A DNA stretch of 64,000 nt from Terrisporobacter petrolearius (GTDB lineage: Bacteria > Bacillota > Clostridia > Peptostreptococcales > Peptostreptococcaceae): NCBI RefSeq assembly GCF_032598785.1, contig NZ_CP102984.1. The stretch is one strand, 5' to 3'. The position numbers were made by a program, and so were the translations under genes. Positions 15,401 through 24,532 of this stretch are shown here, piece after piece. Within the stretch, counting starts at the first letter, position 1. Each line of letters begins with the position of its first letter. Below the pieces are notes generated by a model. That model was not told the origin of the DNA. It did no database searches and saw only the letters and a program-made list of their open reading frames with translations.

Positions 15401-17233
15401 ATGACAACAAAACATAAAATTATCAATATAGCTGTTATTGCCCACGTTGATGCTGGAAAATCAACTTTAGTTGATGCTTTCTTATCTCAAAGTGGTGTAT
15501 TTAGAGCCAACGAAGTAGTTAAAGACTGTGTAATGGATAGTAATGACCTTGAAGCAGAGAGAGGTATAACAATATATTCTAAAAACTGTTCTATAAACTA
15601 TAAAGATTATAAAATAAATATTGTAGATACACCAGGTCATAGTGACTTCTCTTCTGAAGTTGAGCGTGTTATTAAAACTGTTGATACTGTTGTATTACTA
15701 GTTGATGCATCTGAAGGACCAATGCCTCAAACTAGATTCGTGTTACAAAAATCTTTAGAATTAGGTTTAAGACCAATACTATTTATAAACAAGATAGATA
15801 AGTCAGATCAAAGAGCTGAAGAAGTTGTTGATGAAGTATTCGATTTATTCGTAGACTTAAATGCAACTGATGAACAATGTGAATTCCCTATCATATATGG
15901 TATAGCTAAACAAGGTATAGCTAAGAGAGAAATGGATGATGATTCTACAGATTTATCTCCTTTATTTGAAACTATAGTTGAACATGCTTCAGCTTACCCA
16001 AATTATGATGATAAACACCTTCAATTACAAATATCTGCACTTGCATATGATAACTTTGTAGGAAGACTTGGAATCGGTAGAGTTTACAAAGGAACTGTAA
16101 AAAGCGGAGAGCAAGTTTCAGTATGTAAAGCAGGAGAAGTTGTAACTAGAGGAAAAATCTCTAAACTTTCTGTTTATGAAGGACTAAAGCAAATTGACGT
16201 TGATGAAGCCCATTCAGGAGACATCGTAGTAATAGCAGGAATACCTGATATATCTATAGGTGAAACAATTTGTGAAGTTGGACATCACTTACCAATGGAA
16301 ATGATACATATAGAAGAACCTACTCTTTCTATGAACTTCTTAGTTAATGATTCTCCATTTGCTGGTAAGAGCGGTAAATTTGTTACTACAAGACACTTAA
16401 AAGACAGATTAGACAAAGAATTAGAAGTTAACGTTGGTTTAAAAGTTGAACCTATGGATACAACTGACGGATATAGAGTATCTGGTAGAGGTGAACTTCA
16501 CTTATCTATACTACTTGAAAACATGAGACGTGAAGGTTATGAAATAGGTGTTTCTAAACCAGAAGTTTTAATGCACAGAGATGAAAACGGAAAATTACAA
16601 GAACCAATTGAAAAAGTTATAATAAACTGTCCAGAAGTTTACTCTGGTACTGTTATAAACAAAATGAACTTAAGAAAAGGTATGATGGAAGCTATGTCTA
16701 TAGAAGGAGATTTCGTTAAAATAGAATTCTCTTGTCCTACTCGTGGACTTTTAGGATATAGATCTGAATTTATAAATGATACTCGTGGTGAAGGTAATAT
16801 GGTTCGTTCATTTGCTAGATACGAGGATTACAAAGGTGAAATACCATCAAGAGCTAATGGTGTATTAATATCTCAAACTAACGGTTCTACTATGGCTTAC
16901 GGATTAGCTGCTTTAAGTGAAAGAGCTACTATGTTCGTAGATCCAGGTGTAGATGTATACGAAGGTATGATAATAGGTATGAACTCTAGAAAAGATGATA
17001 TGATAGTTAACCCAACTAAAAATAAAAAGTTAACTAACGTTCGTGCTTCTGGTTCAGATGATGCCATAAAGTTAAATGCTGCAAGAACATTTACTCTTGA
17101 AGAAGCATTAGAGTTTATAGATGATGATGAATTAGTTGAAGTAACTCCAGATTCTATAAGACTTAGAAAGAAATATTTAAATGAGCATGAAAGACTTCAA
17201 TACAATAAAAGAAGAAGATCTTCAGGACAATAA
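15401..17233 (+). CDS. typA: Translational GTPase TypA/BipA
   Basis: Ribosome-binding GTPase of 610 residues, the normal family length. The G domain has AHVDAGKSTL (P-loop), ERGITI (switch I), DTPGHSDF and NKIDKSD. Domains resembling EF-G II, III and V follow, then the TypA-specific C-terminal domain (SRKDDMIVNPTKNKKLTNVRASG). It assists 50S assembly and translation under stress such as cold. Codon use is cleaner than in many neighbours, with frequent GGT and ACT, as expected for a well-expressed gene. It is monocistronic, with a promoter and strong terminator. Confidence 0.96.
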   Translation: MTTKHKIINIAVIAHVDAGKSTLVDAFLSQSGVFRANEVVKDCVMDSNDLEAERGITIYSKNCSINYKDYKINIVDTPGHSDFSSEVERVIKTVDTVVLLVDASEGPMPQTRFVLQKSLELGLRPILFINKIDKSDQRAEEVVDEVFDLFVDLNATDEQCEFPIIYGIAKQGIAKREMDDDSTDLSPLFETIVEHASAYPNYDDKHLQLQISALAYDNFVGRLGIGRVYKGTVKSGEQVSVCKAGEVVTRGKISKLSVYEGLKQIDVDEAHSGDIVVIAGIPDISIGETICEVGHHLPMEMIHIEEPTLSMNFLVNDSPFAGKSGKFVTTRHLKDRLDKELEVNVGLKVEPMDTTDGYRVSGRGELHLSILLENMRREGYEIGVSKPEVLMHRDENGKLQEPIEKVIINCPEVYSGTVINKMNLRKGMMEAMSIEGDFVKIEFSCPTRGLLGYRSEFINDTRGEGNMVRSFARYEDYKGEIPSRANGVLISQTNGSTMAYGLAALSERATMFVDPGVDVYEGMIIGMNSRKDDMIVNPTKNKKLTNVRASGSDDAIKLNAARTFTLEEALEFIDDDELVEVTPDSIRLRKKYLNEHERLQYNKRRRSSGQ

Positions 17234-17234
17234 T

Positions 17235-17270
17235 AAAAAAACAGAGATTATATTTAATCTCTGTTTTTTT
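17235..17270 (+). terminator. Terminator of typA
   Basis: AAAAAACAGAGATTA and TAATCTCTGTTTTTTT form a long stem ending in a T-run. Confidence 0.85.
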
Positions 17271-17315
17271 ATTTTAACTATCAAAAAAACTTTTTTAATA
17301 AGGGTCTAATTAATA

Positions 17316-17516
17316 CTACTCTTTACATTGATAAAAAAAATCTTCTTCAGTTTTTGCCATAACATAAACTCCATTAATTTTACCAAAAAAGTGTGATTTT
17401 TCTTTTCTACAAGCACTTACACAACCTACTTTTACATTCTCTTCACCTATTATTTTTTTTAATTTATCAACATCAATATTTGAACAAAAAGGGCATACTC
17501 TTACTAACTTACTCAT
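17316..17516 (-). CDS. DUF1450-like small Cys protein
   Basis: Protein of 66 residues starting MSKLVRVCPFC. The frame is open 20 codons further, but AAGGAGAATAAAA before this ATG defines the start. Cys residues fall in CPFC near the N-terminus and in VGCVSACRKEKSH, followed by FFGKINGVYVMAKTEEDFF. This layout resembles DUF1450/YuzB-type thioredoxin-fold or Fe-S proteins. It may bind a metal or an Fe-S cluster. Function unknown. Confidence 0.65.
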   Translation of the reverse strand: MSKLVRVCPFCSNIDVDKLKKIIGEENVKVGCVSACRKEKSHFFGKINGVYVMAKTEEDFFYQCKE

Positions 17517-17637
17517 TTTTATTCTCCTTATTTTATATATATTGTATAACATTAATACCCTTGTATTTAATTTCAAAACTTTTTAATTTAACTATTTGTT
17601 ATTTAAATAAGTAACACACATTTTAATATATAAAACT

Positions 17638-17667
17638 AAAAAAAGATTGATTAGAAATCAATCCTTT
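17638..17667 (-). terminator. Terminator of 31-residue protein gene
   Basis: On the minus strand GGATTGATT pairs with AATCAATCT, followed by seven T. This supports the short gene at 17716-17811 as a real transcription unit. Confidence 0.75.
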
Positions 17668-17715
17668 TACATATATTTAAATAGATAAAACTATTTTATT
17701 CTTTTATGCTCAGAG

Positions 17716-17811
17716 TTATTCTTCTATTAAACTTGACTCTGATAAGTATGATAAAAATGATAATCCAAGCATTATAACTACTAATACTGCTGTTATAAGT
17801 ACAATTGCCAT
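17716..17811 (-). CDS. 31-residue single-span membrane protein
   Basis: A very short gene: GGAGGAATTAATATG, then 31 codons and TAA. The protein begins MAIVLITAVLVVIMLGLS, a clear transmembrane helix, and ends with an acidic tail SESSLIEE. A terminator follows 49 bases later and no other gene uses it. Such small hydrophobic proteins often regulate a larger membrane complex; no partner is evident from position. The strong ribosome-binding site and terminator argue that it is expressed. Confidence 0.6.
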   Translation of the reverse strand: MAIVLITAVLVVIMLGLSFLSYLSESSLIEE

Positions 17812-18020
17812 ATTAATTCCTCCTTTTGTTAATATTATAATACCCCAATATGAATAATTTATGAATTTAATAGGAATTCTAATTGTTTTTATATTAAAAT
17901 ACTAATTGATTTCTTTTAAAGATAATAATATAATACCATATTTCTGCTTTATAAACAGTTAAGACTTTGTAACATTCTAGTACAAATAGTATTATTTCCC
18001 ATATTTTTTATAATTTTTTC

Positions 18021-18049
18021 TTGACATACCTAAATACATTAGTTAAAAT
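18021..18049 (+). promoter_or_regulatory. Promoter of thrCB T-box leader
   Basis: TTGACA (18021-18026) and TAAAAT (18044-18049) with a 17-base spacer. Confidence 0.7.
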
Positions 18050-18067
18050 TTATAATAATTTAATATA

Positions 18068-18316
18068 AATAAGCTATGATTAGGAAGAGTAAATTTTAAT
18101 CGATTACCAGAGAGGGAAATTCATCGGCTGTAAGATTTCCTTAATTAGAAATATTGAAAACTACCTAGGAGCTTCATTCTGAAGTTATCTTTTGATTTTA
18201 GTAAGAATAGACGGTTTACATACGTTATATGTAACAAGTGGATTTTTTAATCAATTTGGGTGGAACCGCGGGAGTATACTCTCGTCCCTTTTTTTAGGGA
18301 CGAGGGTTTTTTTATT
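18068..18316 (+). promoter_or_regulatory. T-box leader, threonine type
   Basis: A T-box riboswitch that senses uncharged tRNA. Stem I runs from about 18105 with its AGAGAGGGAAAT lower part and a GGCTGTAAG distal region. The T-box itself, AATTTGGGTGGAACCGCGGG, is at 18253-18272. The terminator stem CTCGTCCC/GGGACGAG at 18281-18305 is followed by seven T. The probable specifier is ACC at 18163-18165, a Thr codon, which agrees with the downstream thrC-thrB genes. Low charged tRNA-Thr should stabilise the antiterminator and switch the operon on. Confidence 0.92.
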
Positions 18317-18350
18317 ACAAAAAAACATAATTTTATGAGGAGGTACAAAT

Positions 18351-19832
18351 ATGCACTTTGTAAGTACAAGAGGATGTAGAGAAAAAATAAAGGGATCAAA
18401 AGCTATAGTAAACGGACTTTGCTGTGATGGTGGATTATATGTACCAACAGAGTTTCCTAACTTAAAAGATAAACTTAATAAATTTATTAAGCTTACCTAT
18501 AAGGAACTATGCTTCGAAATTTTAAAACTGTTTTTAGATGATTTTACAGAGGAAGAATTAAAGTCATGTATTGATAAGGCTTATAATGATAAATTTGACA
18601 CAAAATTAATTGCACCTACTAAAAAAATTAATAATAATTACTTTCTAGAATTGTATCACGGCCCAACATGTGCCTTTAAAGATATGGCCTTAACATTAAT
18701 GCCACATCTTCTACAAATGTCTCTTAAAAAAAATAATATTAAAGAAAAAATAGTTATTTTAACTGCAACATCAGGTGATACAGGTAAGGCAGCTTTAGAG
18801 GGGTTTAAAAACTTGGATCAAATTAAAATAATTGTTTTTTTCCCAGAAGATGGCGTAAGTAATATTCAAAAACTTCAAATGAGAACTCAAGAAGGTAATA
18901 ATACTTATGTTGTTTCAGTAAACGGAAATTTTGATGATGCCCAATCTGAAGTAAAAAATATATTTAGCAATGATGAATTTAATAAATTGTTATTGAAAAA
19001 TGATTATATACTATCTTCTGCCAACTCTATAAATATTGGTCGATTATTACCTCAGGTTGTTTATTATTTTTATTCTTACTTAAATTTATGTAAAAATAAT
19101 CACATTAACCTAGGTGATAAAATAAACTTCGTAGTACCTACAGGTAATTTTGGTAATATTCTAGCAGCATATTACGCCAAACTTATGGGATTACCAGTCA
19201 ATAAATTAATTTGTGCTTCTAATGAAAATAATGTACTTTATGACTTTTTTAATACTGGTAAATACGATAAAAATAGAGTTTTTCATTTAACAACGTCTCC
19301 ATCCATGGATATATTAATATCTAGCAATTTAGAAAGATTATTATTTGAAGTTACTAACCGAGATTATAATAAAGTTAATTCTCTAATGAGTGACTTAAAA
19401 AACAAAGGATTTTATGAGATAGACGATAATATGAAATTAAACTTAAATACGTTTTACGGAGAGTATGCTACTCAGTCTGAGGTAAAAGATAATATTTGTA
19501 AAGTTTTCAAAGAAAATAATTATTTAATAGATACACATACATGTGTAGCTTATACTGCCTACGAAAAATACAAAAAAAATAATTTTGAAAATGTAGCTAC
19601 TATCATAGTTTCTACTGCAAGTCCTTATAAGTTTAGCAAAGATGTATTAACTTCTTTAGATAAAAATGTTGAAAATCTAGACGAGTTTCTTATTTTAGAA
19701 AATCTTAGTTTAGAAACTAATACAAATATTCCATTGCCAATAAAAAATTTAAAAACTGCTAAAATTTTACACAATAGAAACTGTGATATATCTGAATTAA
19801 AAAAAGAAATTGAAAATATTTTAAAGGTGTAG
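18351..19832 (+). CDS. thrC: Threonine synthase
   Basis: PLP enzyme of 493 residues converting O-phosphohomoserine to threonine. The N-terminus FVSTRGCREK is typical of the long, yeast/E. coli-type threonine synthase. The PLP lysine lies in HGPTCAFKDMALTLMP near residue 110. The phosphate-binding motif ATSGDTGKAAL and the SINIGRLLPQVVYYF segment follow. It is the first gene of the T-box-regulated operon, eight bases before thrB. AGGAGGTACAAATATG sets the start. Confidence 0.95.
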   Translation: MHFVSTRGCREKIKGSKAIVNGLCCDGGLYVPTEFPNLKDKLNKFIKLTYKELCFEILKLFLDDFTEEELKSCIDKAYNDKFDTKLIAPTKKINNNYFLELYHGPTCAFKDMALTLMPHLLQMSLKKNNIKEKIVILTATSGDTGKAALEGFKNLDQIKIIVFFPEDGVSNIQKLQMRTQEGNNTYVVSVNGNFDDAQSEVKNIFSNDEFNKLLLKNDYILSSANSINIGRLLPQVVYYFYSYLNLCKNNHINLGDKINFVVPTGNFGNILAAYYAKLMGLPVNKLICASNENNVLYDFFNTGKYDKNRVFHLTTSPSMDILISSNLERLLFEVTNRDYNKVNSLMSDLKNKGFYEIDDNMKLNLNTFYGEYATQSEVKDNICKVFKENNYLIDTHTCVAYTAYEKYKKNNFENVATIIVSTASPYKFSKDVLTSLDKNVENLDEFLILENLSLETNTNIPLPIKNLKTAKILHNRNCDISELKKEIENILKV

Positions 19833-19840
19833 GTGATAAT

Positions 19841-20737
19841 ATGCTAGAAGTAATTGTTCCAGCTACTAGTGCCAATATTGGACCAGGATATGACTGTCTT
19901 GGGGTAGCTTTAAGTTTATATAATAAATTTTATTTTGAAGAAATAGACGAAGGTATTATAATTGAAGAAAAAGAAAAAGAATATATTAATAAAGATAATT
20001 TGGTATACAAGTCAATGCAGTATTTTTTTGAAAGAGTAAAACCTAATATTGTTCCTAAAGGCATTAAAATAAAAATTGTAGACGAAATACCTATATGTAG
20101 AGGCCTAGGAAGTAGTGCCACATGTATTGTAGCAGGACTTGTAGGGGCCAATTACCTTAGTAAGTCAAATTTAAATAAAGAAGAAATATTAAAGTTAGCA
20201 ACAGAAATTGAAGGTCATCCTGATAACGTTGCTCCTGCTATATATGGAAATATGATCGTATCATTTATGGAAAAAGAAAAAATATACTATGATACTATTA
20301 ACGTTCCTAAACACTTACGATTTTGCGCCCTTATACCAGATTTTAAGCTTTCAACAGAAAAAGCTAGGTCTGTACTTCCAAAAGTAATAGAACATAATGA
20401 TGGAGTTTTCAATGTATCAAGGGCCACTCTTTTAGTTACAGCCTTCATGAATAATAATTTAGAATTACTAAAAGTAGCATGCAAGGATAAATTTCATCAA
20501 GAATATAGAAGCCCTCTAATAAACGACTATGATAAAATTGTAAGTCATTCAAATAAATTAAATTGCTTGGGTACTTTTTTAAGTGGTGCAGGTCCAACTA
20601 TAATGTGTCTAACTTCTGATGATAATAAGAATTTTTTACCTCATATGAAATCATATTTAAAAACTTTAGAAAATAAATGGCAAGTTAAAGATTTGCATTG
20701 TGATTTTGAAGGTGTAATAATTAATATAATTGAATAG
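19841..20737 (+). CDS. thrB: Homoserine kinase
   Basis: GHMP-family kinase of 298 residues phosphorylating homoserine with ATP, the step before threonine synthase. VPATSANIGPGYDCLGVAL at the N-terminus, the ATP loop PICRGLGSSATCIVAG near residues 84-99, EIEGHPDNVAPA, and the late LSGAGPTIMCL glycine-rich motif are all present. It is second in the thrCB operon. Homoserine dehydrogenase is not adjacent. Confidence 0.95.
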   Translation: MLEVIVPATSANIGPGYDCLGVALSLYNKFYFEEIDEGIIIEEKEKEYINKDNLVYKSMQYFFERVKPNIVPKGIKIKIVDEIPICRGLGSSATCIVAGLVGANYLSKSNLNKEEILKLATEIEGHPDNVAPAIYGNMIVSFMEKEKIYYDTINVPKHLRFCALIPDFKLSTEKARSVLPKVIEHNDGVFNVSRATLLVTAFMNNNLELLKVACKDKFHQEYRSPLINDYDKIVSHSNKLNCLGTFLSGAGPTIMCLTSDDNKNFLPHMKSYLKTLENKWQVKDLHCDFEGVIINIIE

Positions 20738-20757
20738 TCCATTTTATTATGTATTTT

Positions 20758-20810
20758 AAAGGCCTACACATTTTTGTGTATACCTTTATCAATTAAAAGG
20801 TATAATTTTT
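20758..20810 (+). terminator. Terminator region of thrCB (overlapping hairpins)
   Basis: Two alternative stems share bases: AAAGG-CTACACA/TGTGTA-CCTTT (20758-20787), and TATACCTTT/AAAGGTATA (20779-20804) followed by ATTTTT. The second has the better T-run. Confidence 0.65.
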
Positions 20811-20947
20811 AAGATTATATCTTTTTTCTATTTAATCAAATTTATTTTGTCAAATATTAAATTTTTATAAAAAGGATTTTATATTTTTTTTAAAAGGTTT
20901 ATAATATAATATAGTTCTATTATATTTAATTGTATTTTTTTCAAGTA

Positions 20948-20976
20948 TTGATTTATTTCAAAAAAATCATTACTAT
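20948..20976 (+). promoter_or_regulatory. Promoter of corA leader
   Basis: TTGATT (20948-20953) and TACTAT (20971-20976) with a 17-base spacer. This would give a leader of about 185 nt before the corA start codon. Confidence 0.45.
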
Positions 20977-21015
20977 ATTATATAGATGTTTAATAATAAA
21001 GGAGAGTGATGAAAA

Positions 21016-21090
21016 ATGGACAGTATTCCGATACTCTTGTTTCGGACTGTAAAACTTTTTAATCACTTAATAATATCTATTTATGACTAA
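21016..21090 (+). CDS. Candidate leader ORF of corA
   Basis: An AAAGGAG site at 20998-21004 precedes two overlapping short frames. One starts at ATG 21009 (17 codons, ending 21062). The other starts at ATG 21016 (24 codons, beginning MDSIPILLF, ending 21090). The spacing slightly favours the first; the second would run through the 5' arm of a long downstream stem. Either could be a regulatory leader peptide. Coding status is unproven. Confidence 0.3.
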   Translation: MDSIPILLFRTVKLFNHLIISIYD

Positions 21091-21146
21091 TACCCTTTTT
21101 ATATATTGGTCTTTTAATAGATATCATTAAGTGCCAATATATAAAA
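21064..21146 (+). promoter_or_regulatory. Mutually exclusive stems in corA leader
   Basis: Arm A (21064-21081) pairs with A' (21116-21133) in 17 of 18 positions. Arm B (21097-21109) pairs perfectly over 13 bases with B' (21134-21146). The order is A, B, A', B', with A' directly abutting B', so the two stems are interleaved and probably exclusive. A further hairpin, ACAG-TCCGA/TCGGA-CTGT, lies upstream at 21020-21050. No T-run follows, so this would not be a simple terminator. It is not an M-box by sequence. Confidence 0.45.
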
Positions 21147-21167
21147 CTGAATAAAGGATGTGTTGCC

Positions 21168-22103
21168 ATGATAAGATATTACAAAACAATTGAGACTAAA
21201 CTAGAAAAACTTAACGACTTTGAAGAAGGTTGTTGGATAAATCTTGTTGAACCAAGTCATGAGGAAATAAGATATATTTCAGATAGATTTGATATAGATG
21301 TTGATAGTATAAACGCAGCTCTCGATGAAGAGGAACGTTCAAGAATCGATGTGGAGGATAATCATACATTAATTTTAATTGATGTTCCCATAGATGAGTC
21401 TGACTCTGATTCTGCTCACTACTCTACTATTCCTCTTGGAATAATACTAACAAGTAATTCAATAATTACTGTATGTACTGCTCAGAGTAAAATTTTAAAT
21501 GACTTTATTGCTGGTCATATAAAAGAATTCTATACTTATAAAAAACCTCGTTTTATACTTCAAATTTTGCACAAAAATGCTACTTATTATCTATTATATC
21601 TTAGAAGAATTAACAGGATGACAATAACAATAGAACGTGAAATACACAGATCTATGAAAAATAAAGAACTTGTTCAATTATTAGAACTAGAAAAATCTTT
21701 AGTATACTTTTCAACATCATTAAAAGCTATTGAACTAGTTTTGAACAAGATGCTTCGTACTTCTACAATAAAAAAGTATTCTGAGGATGAGGATTTATTG
21801 GAAGATGTTATTATAGAAAATAGACAGGCCCTTGAAATGGCATCTATTTATGGAGATATTCTTAGTAGAATCATGGATGCTTTTAGTGCTATCGTTAATA
21901 ATAATCAAAATAATGTAATGCAACTACTAACTGTTGTAACTCTAATTTTATCAATACCTACAATGATTTCAGGATATTTTGGTATGAATGTGGAGGATCT
22001 TCCATTTTCAGAGGATCCAAATGGGTTTTGGATCATATTATTTTTATCAGCAATTATTTGTTTAATATTATCAATACTATTATCAAAGAACAAGTTACTA
22101 TAA
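21168..22103 (+). CDS. corA: CorA-family magnesium transporter
   Basis: Protein of 311 residues: a large cytoplasmic N-terminal domain, a long helix (IEREIHRSMKNKELVQLLELEKSLVYFSTSLKAI region) and two C-terminal membrane segments. The family signature G-M-N occurs in SGYFGMNVE between them, forming the selectivity loop. It imports Mg2+ (or Co2+/Ni2+) as a pentamer. It is monocistronic, with an unusually structured leader and a terminator. AAAGGATGTGTTGCCATG sets the start. Confidence 0.92.
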   Translation: MIRYYKTIETKLEKLNDFEEGCWINLVEPSHEEIRYISDRFDIDVDSINAALDEEERSRIDVEDNHTLILIDVPIDESDSDSAHYSTIPLGIILTSNSIITVCTAQSKILNDFIAGHIKEFYTYKKPRFILQILHKNATYYLLYLRRINRMTITIEREIHRSMKNKELVQLLELEKSLVYFSTSLKAIELVLNKMLRTSTIKKYSEDEDLLEDVIIENRQALEMASIYGDILSRIMDAFSAIVNNNQNNVMQLLTVVTLILSIPTMISGYFGMNVEDLPFSEDPNGFWIILFLSAIICLILSILLSKNKLL

Positions 22104-22170
22104 ACATGCTTTTAATATTGAATTTCTAACTTAAATATATAAAAGCATAAAATAATTTATTACTAATACA

Positions 22171-22208
22171 AAAAGGTGCTTATATGAATTTTTATTTAAG
22201 CACCTTTT
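22171..22208. terminator. Bidirectional terminator corA / Sel1 gene
   Basis: AAAAGGTGCTTA and TAAGCACCTTTT form a 12-bp stem flanked by A- and T-runs, between convergent genes. Confidence 0.8.
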
Positions 22209-22212
22209 ATTT

Positions 22213-24066
22213 TTAATATTCTATTTTCATTTCATATTCAATATCTTCAAACTCATTTTCTAAATTCTCATTTACTTCTAAAATATACTGAGGTATATAT
22301 TCTTCTTCCCCTTCCTCTAAAACCTCTTCAAAGGCTGCAACTAGTCTTTTATTTTTGTCTACATCTAGCTCTAAAAGTTCATTATAAATTTTCTCACTAT
22401 TTCCATGATCACTTTCACTTAACTCTTTAAATATACTTTTACTTTTTTCATAATATAAATAAGCTAACATATATTCACAGTTTTTATCTTCTCTTTTTAA
22501 ACCTTCCATAAAGTATTTTTCACTTTCATCAATTTCTCCTAGTTTAAGAGAGAGCTGACCTAAATTATAAATTGATTCAACACATTCCTGTTCTTTAGAC
22601 TTTTCATACCAATATTTGGCGTTTATGTAATCATTGTAATAATTTTCATAGATTAAGCCTAGCATATGTTGAGAATATGTATTATTTTCATTTGCACTTA
22701 TGTCAAACATATTCTTAGCTTCTTCATAATTTCCCTCATTATAATATATTCTTCCTAAATGGATACGGCTATTTAAGTGATTATTTTCAACAGCAAAAAT
22801 AAAATATTTTTTAGCTTCTTCATAGTCTTCTAGCTCCTCATATATTAATCCTAAAGAATAAGCCGAATAAATATCATTATTTTCAAATGCTTTTTGATAC
22901 CATACTATAGCTTCATCCACATTATCAATTCTTCTAAAAATATCTCCCAGTTTTACTTGACAAGATATAAGTGTGGAATTCCTTTGATAGTAAGAAATAG
23001 CTTTTTCAATATCTCCAATTTGATCATATAAATCACCAATATTTTCTATAGCTATTTTACATCCATCTACTATTGCCTCATCATAGTTTTTTATAGCTTT
23101 ATCATAATTTTTCTCTTCAAAGTACAGTCCCGCCAAATTATTTTTAGCCTCTACCATGTTATTAGAAGCCAAATCATAATACATCTTAGCTCTTTCTATT
23201 TCATTTTCTCTATTACATAAGTTAGCTAATCTAAATTTACATAAAGGATTATCATGCTCAATACCTTTTTCGTAGTATTCAATTGCATTGTCTCTTTTGT
23301 CTTGTCTATCATATAAGTATCCTAACCTATATTGTGATTTGGCAAATTCACTTTTGCAGCTTTTCAGATAATACCTTTCGCATTCGCTTTCGTCCTTATT
23401 AATTTCCATTATTAAGCCCATATTATAACATCCCTTTGCATGAGCTGAACGATATAATTGTTTATACATAGAAATGGCATTCTTTTCATTATCATTTTTT
23501 CTATATAAAACAGCTAAATTATATTTACAATCATCGGAAAGTAACACTGACCCTTTTTTAAAGTATTCTATAGCTTCTTCTTCTTTTTCCAAACTAAGAT
23601 ATAAAATACCTAAATTAAAACATGCACTACCTAAATTATCATCTACTGCAATTTTTAACCATTTCTCACTTCTTGAATAATCGCCTAATTTATAGTGAAC
23701 TACGCCTAAATTATTTTGTGCCTTTACATTTCCTTCCATTGCGACTTTTTCATACCAATAAAGTGCATATTCATATCCTTCTAAGTCGTAATACATGTTA
23801 CCTAAATCATAAGCAGCACCCTCATGGCCATTTTTAAATGCCATAGAAAACCATCTTTCTGCTTCATGATATTGCTTTTTGTTTAAAAATATTCTCCCTA
23901 ATGAATATTGTGATTTTACATTTCCTTCCTCTGCTGAGACTTTATATGATTCAATCGCTTCATCTACTTTTCCCATCTTTTCTAAGATAACAGCCTTTTT
24001 ATGTGCCAACGAAGATTCCTTAGGTAAGTCTTTAATTTTTCCAAAAGAAAATTTTGAACTCATCAT
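22213..24066 (-). CDS. Sel1/TPR repeat protein
   Basis: Soluble protein of 617 residues made almost entirely of about 15 tandem helical repeats of roughly 34-36 residues, e.g. AQNNLGVVHYKLGDYSRSEKWLKIAVDD. The A-x-x-x-L-G-x-x-Y signature and A-x-x-W/Y-Y-x-x-A pattern are Sel1-like/TPR. The C-terminal 60 residues are acidic and not repetitive. There is no signal peptide. Such solenoids act as protein-binding scaffolds; no partner is suggested by position. Monocistronic. Confidence 0.85.
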   Translation of the reverse strand: MMSSKFSFGKIKDLPKESSLAHKKAVILEKMGKVDEAIESYKVSAEEGNVKSQYSLGRIFLNKKQYHEAERWFSMAFKNGHEGAAYDLGNMYYDLEGYEYALYWYEKVAMEGNVKAQNNLGVVHYKLGDYSRSEKWLKIAVDDNLGSACFNLGILYLSLEKEEEAIEYFKKGSVLLSDDCKYNLAVLYRKNDNEKNAISMYKQLYRSAHAKGCYNMGLIMEINKDESECERYYLKSCKSEFAKSQYRLGYLYDRQDKRDNAIEYYEKGIEHDNPLCKFRLANLCNRENEIERAKMYYDLASNNMVEAKNNLAGLYFEEKNYDKAIKNYDEAIVDGCKIAIENIGDLYDQIGDIEKAISYYQRNSTLISCQVKLGDIFRRIDNVDEAIVWYQKAFENNDIYSAYSLGLIYEELEDYEEAKKYFIFAVENNHLNSRIHLGRIYYNEGNYEEAKNMFDISANENNTYSQHMLGLIYENYYNDYINAKYWYEKSKEQECVESIYNLGQLSLKLGEIDESEKYFMEGLKREDKNCEYMLAYLYYEKSKSIFKELSESDHGNSEKIYNELLELDVDKNKRLVAAFEEVLEEGEEEYIPQYILEVNENLENEFEDIEYEMKIEY

Positions 24067-24240
24067 CTTTTAACTCCTATTTATTTTAATATAATAATTC
24101 CAATAATAGATATTATATTACATTGTGTATACTTCATGAATAATTTTTCAAAATTGTAATAAAGATGTAATTTTATGTTTGCATTATCCATCTACTATAT
24201 TATTTTTATAATTAGTTTTATTATGCAAGAAATGAAAAAC

Positions 24241-24269
24241 TTGATTAATTAGTAAAAAAAATATATTAT
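24241..24269 (+). promoter_or_regulatory. Promoter of 50-residue protein gene
   Basis: TTGATT (24241-24246) and TATTAT (24264-24269) with a 17-base spacer. The preceding stretch back to 24067 shows nothing else recognisable. Confidence 0.45.
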
Positions 24270-24314
24270 ATATACATTGACAATATAATATTCTATATTA
24301 CAGGAGGAATACAC

Positions 24315-24467
24315 ATGGATTTAAATTTATTATTAAAAATTTGTCTTTTAGTAGTTGTCATAGGAATTGGGTTTAAACTATTAAAAGTTTTCACATCTAT
24401 AATTTTTAAAGTAGCATTATTTATTTTAGTATGTTTATTGATTTTTAAATTTTTCAACCTATTTTAA
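24315..24467 (+). CDS. 50-residue hydrophobic membrane protein
   Basis: AGGAGGAATACACATG followed by 50 codons. The protein starts MDLNLLLKICLLVVVIGIG and has two hydrophobic segments separated by a short KLLKVF hinge, ending FKFFNLF. It carries its own promoter and is followed by a hairpin (24474-24514). No family recognised. The good ribosome-binding site and uninterrupted hydrophobic pattern support coding. Confidence 0.6.
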   Translation: MDLNLLLKICLLVVVIGIGFKLLKVFTSIIFKVALFILVCLLIFKFFNLF

Positions 24468-24473
24468 CTATAA

Positions 24474-24514
24474 AACCTCTTAAAACTTATTTTATAAATT
24501 AAGTCTTAAGAGGT
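24474..24514 (+). terminator. Terminator-like hairpin after 24315 gene
   Basis: AACCTCTTAA-ACTTA pairs with TAAGT-TTAAGAGGTT with one bulged base on each side. The T-run on the plus strand is weak. Confidence 0.5.
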
Positions 24515-24532
24515 TGATTTAAATAGTTATTA

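Noticed and set aside
20998..21167. M-box magnesium riboswitch before corA
   Set aside because: None of the conserved M-box motifs was seen; the region is described as an unclassified leader instead.
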